64,000 bases of DNA from an uncultured Prevotella sp. (GCA_944319795.1 CALUFA010000012.1:1-64000); one strand, 5' to 3'; shown: positions 1 to 8,987, counted from the stretch's first letter. The notes: generated by a model not told the origin, from the letters alone. Program-made: numbers and translations.

Positions 1-1041
1 GGCAAGAAAATCCACAGCGGACGGTCAAGGAACGACCAGGTGATGGTTGACCTGAAACTGTTTATCCGCAACGAGATAAAGGAGATAGTGCAGCTCGTGA
101 AGAGCCTGTTCGACGAACTGCTGCAAAAGAGCGAGCAATACAAGGGCGTGCTCATGCCCGGCTACACCCACCTGCAGGTGGCCATGCCAAGCTCGTTCGG
201 CCTGTGGTTCGGGGCTTACGCCGAGAGCCTGGCCGACGATATGCTGTTCCTGCAAGCCGCATGGCGCATGGCCAACCGCAATCCCCTGGGCAGCGCGGCG
301 GGCTATGGCTCGTCGTTCCCGCTCAACCGCACGATGACGACCGGGCTGCTCGGCTTCGACTCTATGGACTATAATGTCGTCTACGCGCAGATGGGGCGCG
401 GCAAGACCGAGCGCAACACGGCTTTCGCGATGGCCTCAGTTGCCGGTACGCTGGCCAAGATGGCCTTCGACGCATGCCTGTTCAACAGCCAGAATTTTGC
501 CTTTGTCAAGTTGCCCAAAGAGTGCACTACGGGCAGCAGTATCATGCCGCACAAGAAGAATCCGGACGTGTTCGAGCTTATCCGGGCCAAGTGTAACAAG
601 CTACAGGCGCTGCCGGTGCAGGTGACGATGATTATGAACAACCTGCCGTCGGGCTATTTCCGCGACCTTCAGATAATAAAGGAAGAGTTCCTGCCGGCGT
701 TCGACGAACTGAAAGACTGTCTGCGAATGGCCGCTTACATAATCAACAAGATGGAGGTGAACGAGCATATCCTCGATGACCCGAGGTATGACCTGATGTT
801 CTCCGTGGAGGAAGTCAACCGCCTTGCGGCCGCCGGCATGCCCTTCCGCGACGCTTACAAGAAGGTCGGATTGGACATCGAGGCGGGACGGTTTACGCCA
901 AATAAGGACATACGTCATACCCATGAAGGCTCGATAGGCAACCTGTGCAACGACAAAATCTCAGCTCTCATGGACAATATCATCAGCGGTTTTACGTTTG
1001 ATAAGATGGAAACGGCTGAAAAAAGACTGCTCGGGCGGTAG
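1..1041 (+). CDS. argH: Argininosuccinate lyase, 3' part (5' end outside window)
   Basis: Last step of arginine synthesis: cytosolic cleavage of argininosuccinate to arginine and fumarate. The reading frame is open from base 1 and begins inside the conserved HSGRSRNDQV motif, so the true start and roughly the first hundred residues lie upstream of the window. The fumarase/aspartase-superfamily signature GSSIMPHKKNPD is encoded at about 531-566, in the mobile catalytic loop that carries the catalytic serine. The C-terminal helical part looks intact and ends with a TAG at 1039-1041. Any arginine operon partners would be upstream. The family assignment is secure; only the truncation by the window edge is unusual. 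Confidence 0.96.
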   Translation, partial: GKKIHSGRSRNDQVMVDLKLFIRNEIKEIVQLVKSLFDELLQKSEQYKGVLMPGYTHLQVAMPSSFGLWFGAYAESLADDMLFLQAAWRMANRNPLGSAAGYGSSFPLNRTMTTGLLGFDSMDYNVVYAQMGRGKTERNTAFAMASVAGTLAKMAFDACLFNSQNFAFVKLPKECTTGSSIMPHKKNPDVFELIRAKCNKLQALPVQVTMIMNNLPSGYFRDLQIIKEEFLPAFDELKDCLRMAAYIINKMEVNEHILDDPRYDLMFSVEEVNRLAAAGMPFRDAYKKVGLDIEAGRFTPNKDIRHTHEGSIGNLCNDKISALMDNIISGFTFDKMETAEKRLLGR

Positions 1042-1120
1042 CCGCCGGCCGTATTCAGAGTCGTGACGTATTTGCCAATTCGGCGTATCCGGCCAATTAG
1101 TTCCATTCAATAAACAAGAA

Positions 1121-1684
1121 ATGAAGCGCTACACCTATTATATAATAATAGCACTCTTGACATTGCTGACCTCGTGCGGTGATACCGAATATGAGTATAG
1201 TGGGTATCCTGCTTATTTCATTTTCGAGAACAATGCCGGCCGTAGTGCCGCCCTTGCCTCGGCAATGAACGCCCAATCGCCGGGCATATTCTGCCGCATA
1301 ACGACGTCGGGTGCCGACTATTTCAGTTTTACAAGCAACCAGGGACTGTCTGACAGGCAGGCAAAGACGGCCATAGACGAGAACCGTACGGTGAAACTCG
1401 GCGTTTATAACGAGACCGGAGTTATCGTTGGATTCGGTAATCTGGACAATCCGCCGACGTTCTACGCCTATGACAGCCAGTGCCCGAACTGTTATAAAAA
1501 CTCGAGCTTGCCGCGTTACTCGCTCACGATGAACAGTGACGGTACGGCCGAGTGCGGCAGTTGCCATCGCAAGTATGACATGAACAACGGAGGCATAGTG
1601 GTCAGCGGTGACGCAGGAGATAAGATGATACGCTATCATGCAAGCACAACCGGCCCGCAAGGTGTACTTTCGGTTACTAATTGA
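1121..1684 (+). CDS. Small lipoprotein with a zinc-ribbon-like four-cysteine module
   Basis: A 187-residue protein whose N terminus is a lipoprotein signal (lipobox LTSC, cysteine 19), so it should be membrane anchored and face the periplasm or the surface. Two CxxC pairs, CPNC at residues 121-124 and CGSC at 145-148 followed by HRKYD, look like a zinc ribbon or a degenerate Rieske-type metal site. A true Rieske motif needs two Cys-x-His style ligand pairs, which are not clearly present. It lies 79 bp after argH on the same strand. No function is recognised; comparable lipoproteins are known from Bacteroidales as uncharacterised proteins. Confidence 0.8.
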   Translation: MKRYTYYIIIALLTLLTSCGDTEYEYSGYPAYFIFENNAGRSAALASAMNAQSPGIFCRITTSGADYFSFTSNQGLSDRQAKTAIDENRTVKLGVYNETGVIVGFGNLDNPPTFYAYDSQCPNCYKNSSLPRYSLTMNSDGTAECGSCHRKYDMNNGGIVVSGDAGDKMIRYHASTTGPQGVLSVTN

Positions 1685-1713
1685 CACATTTAATATTAAA
1701 ATGTGTGAATTAA

Positions 1714-1744
1714 TTTGCTCTTTCGAGAAATAGACTTATCTTTG
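1714..1744 (+). promoter_or_regulatory. Bacteroidales-type promoter for tRNA-Gly/tRNA-Leu and the following lipoprotein gene
   Basis: TTTG at 1714-1717, a 19-nt spacer, then TATCTTTG at 1737-1744. This is an exact match to the known Bacteroides housekeeping promoter (TTTG, 19-21 nt, TAnnTTTG). Transcription should begin a few bases before tRNA-Gly at 1757. Confidence 0.85.
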
Positions 1745-1756
1745 CATAACATTTAC

Positions 1757-1829
1757 GCGGCAATAGCTCAGTTGGTAGAGCGCAACCTTGCCAAGGTTGA
1801 GGTCGCGGGTCCGAGTCCCGTTTGCCGCT
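1757..1829 (+). tRNA. tRNA-Gly (GCC)
   Basis: A 73-nt cloverleaf. The acceptor stem GCGGCAA pairs with TTGCCGC, the anticodon arm is CAACC-TTGCCAA-GGTTG with anticodon GCC, and the T arm is intact. The 3' CCA is not encoded. It is followed 8 nt later by tRNA-Leu. Confidence 0.96.
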
Positions 1830-1837
1830 CAAAGGAT

Positions 1838-1923
1838 GCCGCAATGGTGGAATTGGTAGACACGAGGGACTTAAAATCCCTTGGCCAGTAATGGCTGTGC
1901 GGGTTCGAGTCCCGCTCGCGGCA
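1838..1923 (+). tRNA. tRNA-Leu (UAA)
   Basis: An 86-nt type II tRNA with a long variable arm. The anticodon loop CTTAAAA gives anticodon UAA, the D arm has the usual class II leucine form, and the acceptor stem is complete except for one A-C mismatch at the sixth pair. CCA is not encoded. The next gene starts only 24 nt after the discriminator base. Confidence 0.95.
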
Positions 1924-1947
1924 CAATCATTTAAAAACCTTTCATAT

Positions 1948-3633
1948 ATGAAGAAAAATCTTATCTTATTCTTATCGGCGGCTTCAGTGCTCGCACTGTC
2001 GTCTTGTTCTTCTAAATTGGGAGAGCTTTCAGCCGACAATTTCAAGGTTACGCCCAATCCGCTCGAGTCAAAAGGCGGACAGGTAGCCGTGACGATCAAC
2101 GGTACATTCCCCGAGAAGTACTTGAAGAAGAAGGCCGTCGTAACAGTTGTTCCGGAGCTTCGCTACGGCAACGGGCAGGCAGCACAGGGACAGGCCGCAA
2201 CATTCCAGGGCGAAAAAGTGGAAGGCAACGACCAGACTATTTCGTACAAGATGGGCGGCAACTACACCATGAAGGCCAACTACAAGTATGTACCTGAAAT
2301 GCAAAAGAGCGACCTTTATATGACTTTCGACGCCTACGTAGGCAAGAAGAAGAAAAAGGTTGAGGTTCCGGCAGTCAAGGTTGCCGAAGGCGTTATCGCA
2401 ACTTCAGAGCTCTATAAGAACACCCTCGCCGGCAGCGGCGCTTGCATCGCTCCCGATACATTCCAGCGTGTACGCGCACAGAAGCTCAGCGCACAGATCA
2501 AGTTCCTCATCAACCAGGCTAACATCCGCAAGAGCGAGTTGAAGAACAACTCTGTTCAGGAATTCGTGAAGATGCTTAAGAAGATCAACGAGGACAGCGA
2601 GAAGCTGAACTTCAAGAACGTAGAGGTTCTCGCTTACGCATCTCCCGACGGTGCCCTCGACTTCAACGACAAGCTCGCAAGCAAGCGCCAGGATGTTTCT
2701 GTCGACTATGCAGAGAAACAGCTCAAGGGCGCTAACATCGAAGGCGAAGTTACCGGAAAGTACACTGCCGAGGACTGGGAAGGCTTCCAGCAACTCGTTG
2801 CAGCTTCAAACATCCAGGACAAGGATGTCATCCTTCGCGTCCTCTCTATGTATCAAGATCCTGAAGAGCGCGAGCAGCAGATCCGCAACATGTCAGCCGG
2901 CTTCCGTGAGCTTGCAGACGGCATCCTGCCCGAACTCCGTCGTTCACGCCTCTACATCAACTACGAGTTGATCGGCCGCAGCGACCAGCAGATTAAGGAT
3001 CAGTACAAGTCTGACGCAACACAGCTGAGCGTTGACGAATTGCTCTACGCTGCAACTTTGGAGAGCAACGCCGACGCTAAAGAAGCTATCTACAAGAAGA
3101 CAACCGAGATTTATCCTAACGACTACCGCGCATTCAACAACGTAGCAGCCATCGAGTTCGCAAAGGGCAACGACGCCGAGGCTAAGAACTACCTCGACAA
3201 GGCCCTGAGCATCAACAGCAGTGCTGCCGAGGCTAACGCAAACCGCGGTTTGCTGGCCCTGAAGGGCGGAAACGTAAGCGAAGCTGAAGGCTACATCGCT
3301 AAAGGCAACACCGCCGGCGACTATAACAAGGTGCTCGGTTCACTCAACCTCGCTAAGGGCGACTACGCAACAGCTGAGCAGAACTTGAAAGGCATCAACT
3401 GCAACACTACCGCTTTGGCCCAGATTCTTAACAAGAACTACGCCGGAGCAGCAAGCACCCTGAACAGCATCGAGAACAAGGACGCCATGACAGACTATCT
3501 GCAGGCAATCCTCAACGCACGTCAGGGCAACAACGACGCAGCTTCTTCTTACCTGAAGAGCGCTTTGCAGAAGGATCCTTCACTCGCATCTTACGCAAAC
3601 AACGACCTCGAGCTGTCAAAAGTCAGCAAATAA
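1948..3633 (+). CDS. TPR/OmpA-like lipoprotein
   Basis: A 561-residue protein with a lipoprotein signal (cysteine 20 in LALSSC). The N-terminal part is predicted beta-rich, residues around 226-255 resemble an OmpA-type peptidoglycan-binding segment (VLAYASPDG and downstream N/R residues), and the C-terminal third contains tetratricopeptide repeats. This points to an abundant envelope scaffold facing the periplasm. The start at 1948 is chosen because it opens the signal peptide; the frame can be extended upstream only through the two tRNA genes. No promoter motif lies in the 24 nt between tRNA-Leu and the ATG, so it is probably transcribed with the tRNAs. The exact function is unknown. Confidence 0.85.
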   Translation: MKKNLILFLSAASVLALSSCSSKLGELSADNFKVTPNPLESKGGQVAVTINGTFPEKYLKKKAVVTVVPELRYGNGQAAQGQAATFQGEKVEGNDQTISYKMGGNYTMKANYKYVPEMQKSDLYMTFDAYVGKKKKKVEVPAVKVAEGVIATSELYKNTLAGSGACIAPDTFQRVRAQKLSAQIKFLINQANIRKSELKNNSVQEFVKMLKKINEDSEKLNFKNVEVLAYASPDGALDFNDKLASKRQDVSVDYAEKQLKGANIEGEVTGKYTAEDWEGFQQLVAASNIQDKDVILRVLSMYQDPEEREQQIRNMSAGFRELADGILPELRRSRLYINYELIGRSDQQIKDQYKSDATQLSVDELLYAATLESNADAKEAIYKKTTEIYPNDYRAFNNVAAIEFAKGNDAEAKNYLDKALSINSSAAEANANRGLLALKGGNVSEAEGYIAKGNTAGDYNKVLGSLNLAKGDYATAEQNLKGINCNTTALAQILNKNYAGAASTLNSIENKDAMTDYLQAILNARQGNNDAASSYLKSALQKDPSLASYANNDLELSKVSK

Positions 3634-3646
3634 ACCACGCTGACGC

Positions 3647-4648
3647 ATGAAGCGGCTTATTTATATCTTTACGCTCACCCTGGTTTTGGTGTCCTGCGGT
3701 TCACGCAGCGGTTACTTCAGTTTTGAAGGCCGGCTACTCAACCTAAACCAGGGTGAGTTTTATGTTTACAGTCCAGACGGCGTGTTCAACGGCTTCGATA
3801 CGATAAAAGTCGAAGGCGGACGTTTCACGTTTGAAACGCCGTGCAAGGAAAACGGCACTATCGTTATCATCTTCCCAAACTTCTCAGAACAGCCAGTTTT
3901 CGCCGAACCAGGCAAATCCGCCACAATAAAAGGCGACGCTTCGCACCTTAAGGAAATAGAAATCGACGGCACCAACGAGAACAAACTTATGAACGGATTC
4001 CGTCAGCAAATAGCCAAAGCGTCTCCCCCGGAAGTTACGAAATACGCCGAGCAATTCATAAGGAACAACCCGGAATCGCTCGCCAGCGTGTATATCCTCA
4101 GGAAATACTTCATCATGCTTGAAGGCGCCGATGTCGAAAAGATAGAGCAATTGGCCAACGTCATACATAAGGCACAGCCCCAAAACGGCAACATCGCACG
4201 CATATTACGCTATACCAAGGCGGCGAAACAATGCGCTATCGGCGCGAAACTGCCTGCGTTCAAGGCAAAAGACATATACGACAAAGCTGTTTCAGAGGGC
4301 GACTTACGCGGCAAAGTGGCAGTGGTTTACACATGGGCCGACTGGAATTACGAAAGCAGGAACTTGCGCGACAGGCTCAGCCGGATGAAAAACGAGTACG
4401 GAGACAGGCTCGCAGTGCTCGGCATCAGTCTTGAAGCAAGCAAGCACAGGTGCAGGCAAATGCTGAGAAACGACTCAACCGGGGTAATAACCGTATGCGA
4501 CCAAATGATGTTTGAAAGTCCGCTGCTTGAACAGTTCTCTTTCGGATCAGTAGGAGAAAACGTGCTGTTCAACGCCCAAGGGCGCGTAGTTGAGCGCGAC
4601 TTGAAGCCCAACGACATAGAGTCGAAATTAGAAGTTCTACTAAACTAA
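3647..4648 (+). CDS. DUF4369-type lipoprotein with a thioredoxin-like C-terminal domain lacking the CxxC
   Basis: A 333-residue protein with a lipoprotein signal (cysteine 17, LVSC). The N-terminal half has the DUF4369 beta-sandwich character found in Bacteroidetes TlpA/ResA-like proteins, and the C-terminal part looks like a thioredoxin fold (KVAVVYTWADWNYESRNL). The position where the redox CxxC normally follows Trp is occupied by NYES, so classical disulfide exchange is not expected. It starts 13 nt after the TPR lipoprotein and probably shares its transcript. It may be a binding or structural relative of TlpA; the substrate is unknown. Confidence 0.8.
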   Translation: MKRLIYIFTLTLVLVSCGSRSGYFSFEGRLLNLNQGEFYVYSPDGVFNGFDTIKVEGGRFTFETPCKENGTIVIIFPNFSEQPVFAEPGKSATIKGDASHLKEIEIDGTNENKLMNGFRQQIAKASPPEVTKYAEQFIRNNPESLASVYILRKYFIMLEGADVEKIEQLANVIHKAQPQNGNIARILRYTKAAKQCAIGAKLPAFKAKDIYDKAVSEGDLRGKVAVVYTWADWNYESRNLRDRLSRMKNEYGDRLAVLGISLEASKHRCRQMLRNDSTGVITVCDQMMFESPLLEQFSFGSVGENVLFNAQGRVVERDLKPNDIESKLEVLLN

Positions 4649-4667
4649 CACCGCAAAAACACATAAA

Positions 4668-6209
4668 ATGCTGGTCAAAACTTATTGCGCTGCGGTAAAC
4701 GGCCTTGAAGTTACGACCGTGACCGTGGAAGTCAGCGTGACGAAAGGCGTTATGTTCCACCTTTCCGGACTTGCCGACACCGCCGTAAAGGAAAGCCGCG
4801 ACCGCATAGCTGCCGCCCTGAAGAACAACGGAATAAAACTGCCCGTAGCCGACACCACAATCAACATGGCGCCTGCCGACCTACGCAAGGAGGGCAGCGG
4901 ATACGACCTACCCATCGCCATAGGCATACTCGCAGCTACGGGGAAAGTAAAATCAGACCATCTGTCAGAATATATGCTCATGGGCGAGCTCGGACTTGAC
5001 GGCAAGATACAACCCATACGCGGCGCACTGCCGATAGCTATCAGGGCGCGGAAAGAGCAATTCAAGGGGCTGATAGTGCCGAAACAAAACATCCGTGAAG
5101 CAGCGGTAGTCAACAAACTTGAGGTCTACGGCATGGACAACCTGCTCGACGTGGCCCGTTTCCTTAACGGCGAAGGCGGCTTTGAACCTACCGTAATAGA
5201 CACGCGCCGAGAGTTTTACGAACAGCAGAGCAGCTTCGAGCTCGACTTCGCCGACGTGCGCGGACAGGAAAACGTGAAGCGCGCAATGGAAGTGGCGGCC
5301 GCCGGAGGGCACAACATGATTATGATAGGCCCGCCCGGAAGCGGCAAGTCAATGATGGCTAAGCGCCTTCCCTCGATACTGCCACCACTCTCGCTGGCCG
5401 AGAGCCTTGAAACAACGCAAATACATTCGGTAGCCGGAAAGTTGGGCAAAAACATGTCTTTAATATCCCAACGGCCGTTCCGCGCGCCCCATCACACCAT
5501 TTCACAAGCAGCGCTCGTAGGCGGAGGAGTAAATCCCCAGCCCGGCGAAATATCCTTGGCGCACAACGGCGTGCTGTTCGCCGACGAACTACCGGAATTC
5601 AACAAGTCAACCCTCGAAGTGCTGCGCCAACCTTTGGAAGATAGGAAAATCACCATTTCGCGCGCAAAATACACCGTAGAATACCCTTGCTCGTTCATGT
5701 TCGTAGCGTCGATGAACCCCTGCCCGTGCGGATATTACAACGACCCTACGCACAAATGCGTATGCACGCCGGGGCAGATACAACGCTACCTGAACAAAAT
5801 CAGTGGTCCGCTGCTCGACCGCATAGACATACAGATCGAGATAACGCCCGTGCCTTTCAAAGACATATCCCAGTCGGCCCAGGGCGAAAGCAGCGCCGAC
5901 ATACGCCAACGGGTGATAAAGGCAAGGCTGATACAGGAGCAACGCTTCAAGGAACACCACGGAATACACTGCAACGCGCAGATGACCGAACGCATGATCC
6001 ACCAATACGCCGAGCCCGACGAGGCCGGCATCAGCCTGCTGCGCACTGCAATGGAGCGCCTCAACCTGTCTGCCAGGGCCTACAACCGCATACTGAAAGT
6101 GGCGCGCACGATAGCCGACCTTGACGCTTCGCCCTGCGTACTACCCCGGCATTTAGCCGAAGCGATAAGCTACCGCAACCTCGACCGGGGCGACTGGGCT
6201 GAAAGATGA
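4668..6209 (+). CDS. YifB/ComM-family Mg-chelatase-like AAA+ ATPase
   Basis: A 513-residue protein of normal family length. An N-terminal ChlI-like domain (roughly residues 20-145) is followed by an AAA+ module with Walker A GPPGSGKS at about residues 221-228 and the conserved ADELPEF Walker B region, then a C-terminal Mg-chelatase-like domain. In proteobacteria the relative ComM is a hexameric helicase promoting branch migration during natural transformation; the role in Bacteroidales is less clear. It follows the DUF4369 lipoprotein by 19 nt. Family assignment is firm and the biological role is inferred. Confidence 0.92.
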   Translation: MLVKTYCAAVNGLEVTTVTVEVSVTKGVMFHLSGLADTAVKESRDRIAAALKNNGIKLPVADTTINMAPADLRKEGSGYDLPIAIGILAATGKVKSDHLSEYMLMGELGLDGKIQPIRGALPIAIRARKEQFKGLIVPKQNIREAAVVNKLEVYGMDNLLDVARFLNGEGGFEPTVIDTRREFYEQQSSFELDFADVRGQENVKRAMEVAAAGGHNMIMIGPPGSGKSMMAKRLPSILPPLSLAESLETTQIHSVAGKLGKNMSLISQRPFRAPHHTISQAALVGGGVNPQPGEISLAHNGVLFADELPEFNKSTLEVLRQPLEDRKITISRAKYTVEYPCSFMFVASMNPCPCGYYNDPTHKCVCTPGQIQRYLNKISGPLLDRIDIQIEITPVPFKDISQSAQGESSADIRQRVIKARLIQEQRFKEHHGIHCNAQMTERMIHQYAEPDEAGISLLRTAMERLNLSARAYNRILKVARTIADLDASPCVLPRHLAEAISYRNLDRGDWAER

Positions 6210-6220
6210 AAACTTATTGA

Positions 6221-6322
6221 GTTAAGAGTTAAGAATTAAGAGTTAAGAAAATATGCATTGAAGGATATTATCAAACAGCAACAAAACATATTTTCTTAAC
6301 TCTTAATTCTTAACCCTTAATT
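6221..6322. repeat. AT-rich inverted repeat of GTTAAGA words
   Basis: Left arm about 6226-6255 and right arm about 6287-6316 are complementary over roughly 30 bases with one mismatch, and consist of repeated GTTAAGA/ATTAAGA words. It fills the gap between the convergent yifB stop and the permease stop, so it may act as a bidirectional terminator. The same word family recurs at 44664-44808 and 50281-50371. Confidence 0.85.
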
Positions 6323-6324
6323 TA

Positions 6325-7551
6325 TCACAAGAGCCTCTTGGCAAAATACCTTACGGGATACCACACCGAGACGAAGCCGACGGCGACGACCGTAAGGAAC
6401 ACTATCACGATGTCTTCAGGGTGGACGCTTACCGGATAAGCGTCGACTACGAACGAGCCGCTGCTGCTTCCGAGGGCTACAAGGCCGTAAGTCTGCTGCA
6501 GCCAACACAGCAACAGGCCGAGCAGTATGCCGGCAACGGCGCCGATTACGGAAATCATCCTGCCCTCGAACAGGAATATGCGCGTAATCTGCTTGTCGGT
6601 GGCGCCCATGTTGCGCAACGTCACTACGTCGTTCTTCTTGTCGATGATGAGCATCGAGAGCGAACCTATGATGTTGAAACAGGCCACGGCCAGGATGAAC
6701 GTAAGGAATATGTAGGCGATAAACTTCTCTATCTTCATTATCTTGAACGTGTCGGCCTGCTGCTCGAGGCGGTCGAGCACGAGATACTTGCCGCCGGCAA
6801 TCTCCCTCATCTCTTCCTTCACCGCGTCTATGTCCGACCCCGGCTTAAGCCTCAGCTCGAGCTGCGACAGCATGCCCTGCCGGCCGAACAGGTTGCGCGC
6901 AAAGCCTATCGACGTCAGAATGTAGTTGCGGTCGTAGCGCCCGTTGCCCACCGAGAACACCACTCCCGGCGATATAAGCGAGTCTTCTACGAAGCCCTCC
7001 GTAGGGTTCATCATGTCCAACTGGCCCTCACGCTTCGGCGCGTATATCTTCAAGAAGCCTTCCCAGTCGGCGCTCATGCCGAGGTCGGCGGCCAAGCGTA
7101 TGCCCACCGTGCCGTATTGCAGGTTGGCCGCCTGGAGCTCAAACCCGCCGTCGCCGTAAAGTATCTCGTTGATATGCGTCAATTGGTTGAAGTTGTCGTC
7201 GACACCCTTCACCATCACCATCGCCTGGTTGCCCCGGTATATGGCGAGCGCCTGGTCCTCAACGCTCTCGGTGGCCACGTCAACCTCGGGCAGCGTGCGT
7301 ATCTTCGTCAGCACGGGGTCGTCGGCCGGAGCGGTCTTACCCTTCGCCGGCACAACCTCGATCTGAGGGTCGAACGCCGTAAGGAACGACGCCACGAGGT
7401 CGTGGAATCCGTTGAACACGCTCAGCGTAACCACCAACGCCATTGTTGCCACGGCCACGCCTACGGCGCTTATGCCGCTTATCAGGTTGATTACGTGCGT
7501 GCTCTTCTTCGAGAACAGGTAGCGCCGGGCTATGTAAAACGGGAAGTTCAT
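6325..7551 (-). CDS. LolC/LolE-like ABC transporter permease (FtsX family)
   Basis: A 408-residue inner-membrane permease with the MacB/FtsX layout: one N-terminal membrane helix (about residues 20-45), a long periplasmic domain and three C-terminal helices. The N terminus (FYIARRYLFSKKSTHVINLIS) is typical of lipoprotein-releasing permeases, which with a LolD-type ATPase extract lipoproteins from the inner membrane. Bacteroidetes usually carry this gene next to rbfA, as here: its ATG overlaps the rbfA TGA by 4 nt, indicating translational coupling. No ATPase gene lies nearby. Confidence 0.9.
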   Translation of the reverse strand: MNFPFYIARRYLFSKKSTHVINLISGISAVGVAVATMALVVTLSVFNGFHDLVASFLTAFDPQIEVVPAKGKTAPADDPVLTKIRTLPEVDVATESVEDQALAIYRGNQAMVMVKGVDDNFNQLTHINEILYGDGGFELQAANLQYGTVGIRLAADLGMSADWEGFLKIYAPKREGQLDMMNPTEGFVEDSLISPGVVFSVGNGRYDRNYILTSIGFARNLFGRQGMLSQLELRLKPGSDIDAVKEEMREIAGGKYLVLDRLEQQADTFKIMKIEKFIAYIFLTFILAVACFNIIGSLSMLIIDKKNDVVTLRNMGATDKQITRIFLFEGRMISVIGAVAGILLGLLLCWLQQTYGLVALGSSSGSFVVDAYPVSVHPEDIVIVFLTVVAVGFVSVWYPVRYFAKRLL

Positions 7552-7883
7552 TTCTTCAGCAGCTCGTCAATGTGCGCTATGTAGTCGAGCGAATCGTCGA
7601 CGAAGAAGCGCAGTTCGGGTATTATCCTCAGCTGGTTGCGCACGCGCGTGCCCAATTCGTAGCGTATGGTCTTCTCGTTCGCCGTAATGTTCTTTATCAG
7701 CTCGTCGGCCTTTTCCGAGGGGAATATGCTCAGGTAGGCCGTGCAGATGCTCAGGTCGGGACTGATGCGGCAGCGCGTAACGCTCACCATGACGCCGCGC
7801 ATCGAGCGCGTCTGCGACTGGAATATCAGGCTGAGCTCCTTTTGAAGCAACCGGGCTATGCGGTTTTGTCTTGTTTCCTGCAT
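7548..7883 (-). CDS. rbfA: Ribosome-binding factor A
   Basis: A 111-residue KH-like protein that binds the 30S subunit during late 16S rRNA maturation. Recognised by its length, the N-terminal RQNRIARLLQKELS segment and the later VSVTRCRISPDLSICTAYLS stretch typical of the family. It is the first gene of a two-gene unit and ends within the start codon of the permease gene. Confidence 0.92.
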   Translation of the reverse strand: MQETRQNRIARLLQKELSLIFQSQTRSMRGVMVSVTRCRISPDLSICTAYLSIFPSEKADELIKNITANEKTIRYELGTRVRNQLRIIPELRFFVDDSLDYIAHIDELLKK

Positions 7884-8080
7884 TTTATCGTAACTTTTGT
7901 TTATTTCTTCGAGTAATGCGGCTAATAAGCCCGATACGGCCCATTAGCCTTACGGGGCCGATCCGGCCGGCCTGCGCCGCCGGCATCGTAAGCTCCGTGC
8001 CTAACAATGTGCAAACTTACACATTTTTTACGACATTGCGAACTTATGCCGCCGATTTTTCTGTTTCTGCAGCCCTGCCG

Positions 8081-8186
8081 TGCAAAAGGCGGCATATCGG
8101 CGTGCAAAAGGCCGCCTTTCAGACGCTAAAAAGCCACCTTTTGCAGCGCAAAAGGTGGCATATTGGTAAGCAGTTGATAATCAACG
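8081..8186. repeat. Four-module palindromic intergenic element, copy A
   Basis: A run of GCAAAAGGC...GCCTTT-like palindromic modules ending with a flank related to GTTGATTATCA (here TTGATAATCAAC, itself palindromic). It lies just 3' of the O-methyltransferase stop. Seven more members occur in this window (B-H). Confidence 0.85.
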
Positions 8187-8202
8187 GGATAGCGCCCGTG
8201 CG

Positions 8203-8841
8203 TCAGCCGTGCTTCTTCATGGCGATGGTAAGGCCGTCGCGCAGCGGCAGTATGACCTTCTCCACACGGCCGTCGGCGGCTATGAAGTCGTTGAACGCCT
8301 CTATGCCGATGGTCTGGCGGTCGGTCGGGCGCGGCTTTTCGAGTACGTGGCCGTCCCACAGCGTGTTGTCGGCAATGACGAATCCGCCCGGGCGCAGCAC
8401 CGACAGGGCCATTTCGTAAGCCTCTACGTATGTGCGCTTGTTACCGTCGATGAAGGCCATGTCGAACTCTACTCCCAGCCGCGGCGCCTCCTTTATCGCG
8501 TCGCCGATGATGAAGCGTATCTTGTCGGCCACGGACGAGCCTTCAATCCACGGCCGGGTGAAATCCTCAAGCTCGTCGTCAATCTCGAAAGTGTACACCA
8601 TTCCGCCCTCGTCGAGGCCCTCGGCCATGCATATCGCGCTGTAACCGCTGAACGTGCCTATCTCAAGAATGTTCTTCGGGCGCACCATGCGCACGAGCAT
8701 CTTCAGCAGGCGGCCCTGTAGGTGGCCGCTGGCCATGCGCCCGTGTAGCAGGTGTATGTTCGTTGCGCGCCACAGGCTGTACAGGTAGTCGCCCTCGGGG
8801 TCGATGTGGGCGAGAACATATTTTTCTAATTCACAATTCAT
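8203..8841 (-). CDS. Class I SAM-dependent O-methyltransferase
   Basis: A 212-residue protein of the catechol/caffeoyl-CoA O-methyltransferase family. The SAM-binding glycine motif (ILEIGTFSGYSA, about residues 58-69), an acidic loop after strand 2 (FEIDDE) and the metal-binding FIDGNK/ADNTLWDG motifs are all present, so the enzyme should be active and divalent-metal dependent. The substrate cannot be read from the sequence. It stands alone between repeat element A on its 3' side and a repeat-rich gap on its 5' side. Confidence 0.9.
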   Translation of the reverse strand: MNCELEKYVLAHIDPEGDYLYSLWRATNIHLLHGRMASGHLQGRLLKMLVRMVRPKNILEIGTFSGYSAICMAEGLDEGGMVYTFEIDDELEDFTRPWIEGSSVADKIRFIIGDAIKEAPRLGVEFDMAFIDGNKRTYVEAYEMALSVLRPGGFVIADNTLWDGHVLEKPRPTDRQTIGIEAFNDFIAADGRVEKVILPLRDGLTIAMKKHG

Positions 8842-8968
8842 AATGCATAATCTTTAATGCACAATTCATAATGCATAATTCATAATTCACAATTCACAAT
8901 ACATAATGCATAATTCATAATTCACAAAGCATAATTCATAATGCATAATTCATAATTGGGCTGCGCCG
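8842..8968. repeat. CATAATTCATAATGC short-word tandem repeat
   Basis: A low-complexity run of 8-9-mer words (CATAATT, CACAATT, CATAATG) beginning at the start codon of the methyltransferase gene and ending in TTGGGCTGCGCC. An inverted copy of the end lies at 9243-9286, so the two bracket nested inverted repeat copy 1. Confidence 0.85.
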
Positions 8969-8987
8969 TATAAAACAATATTTAATA

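Noticed and set aside
6421-7584. A 387-codon open frame on the plus strand opposite the LolE-like permease
   Set aside because: Residues are His/Arg/Tyr-rich in the pattern of an antisense shadow of a GC-rich gene; the minus-strand protein has clear family motifs.
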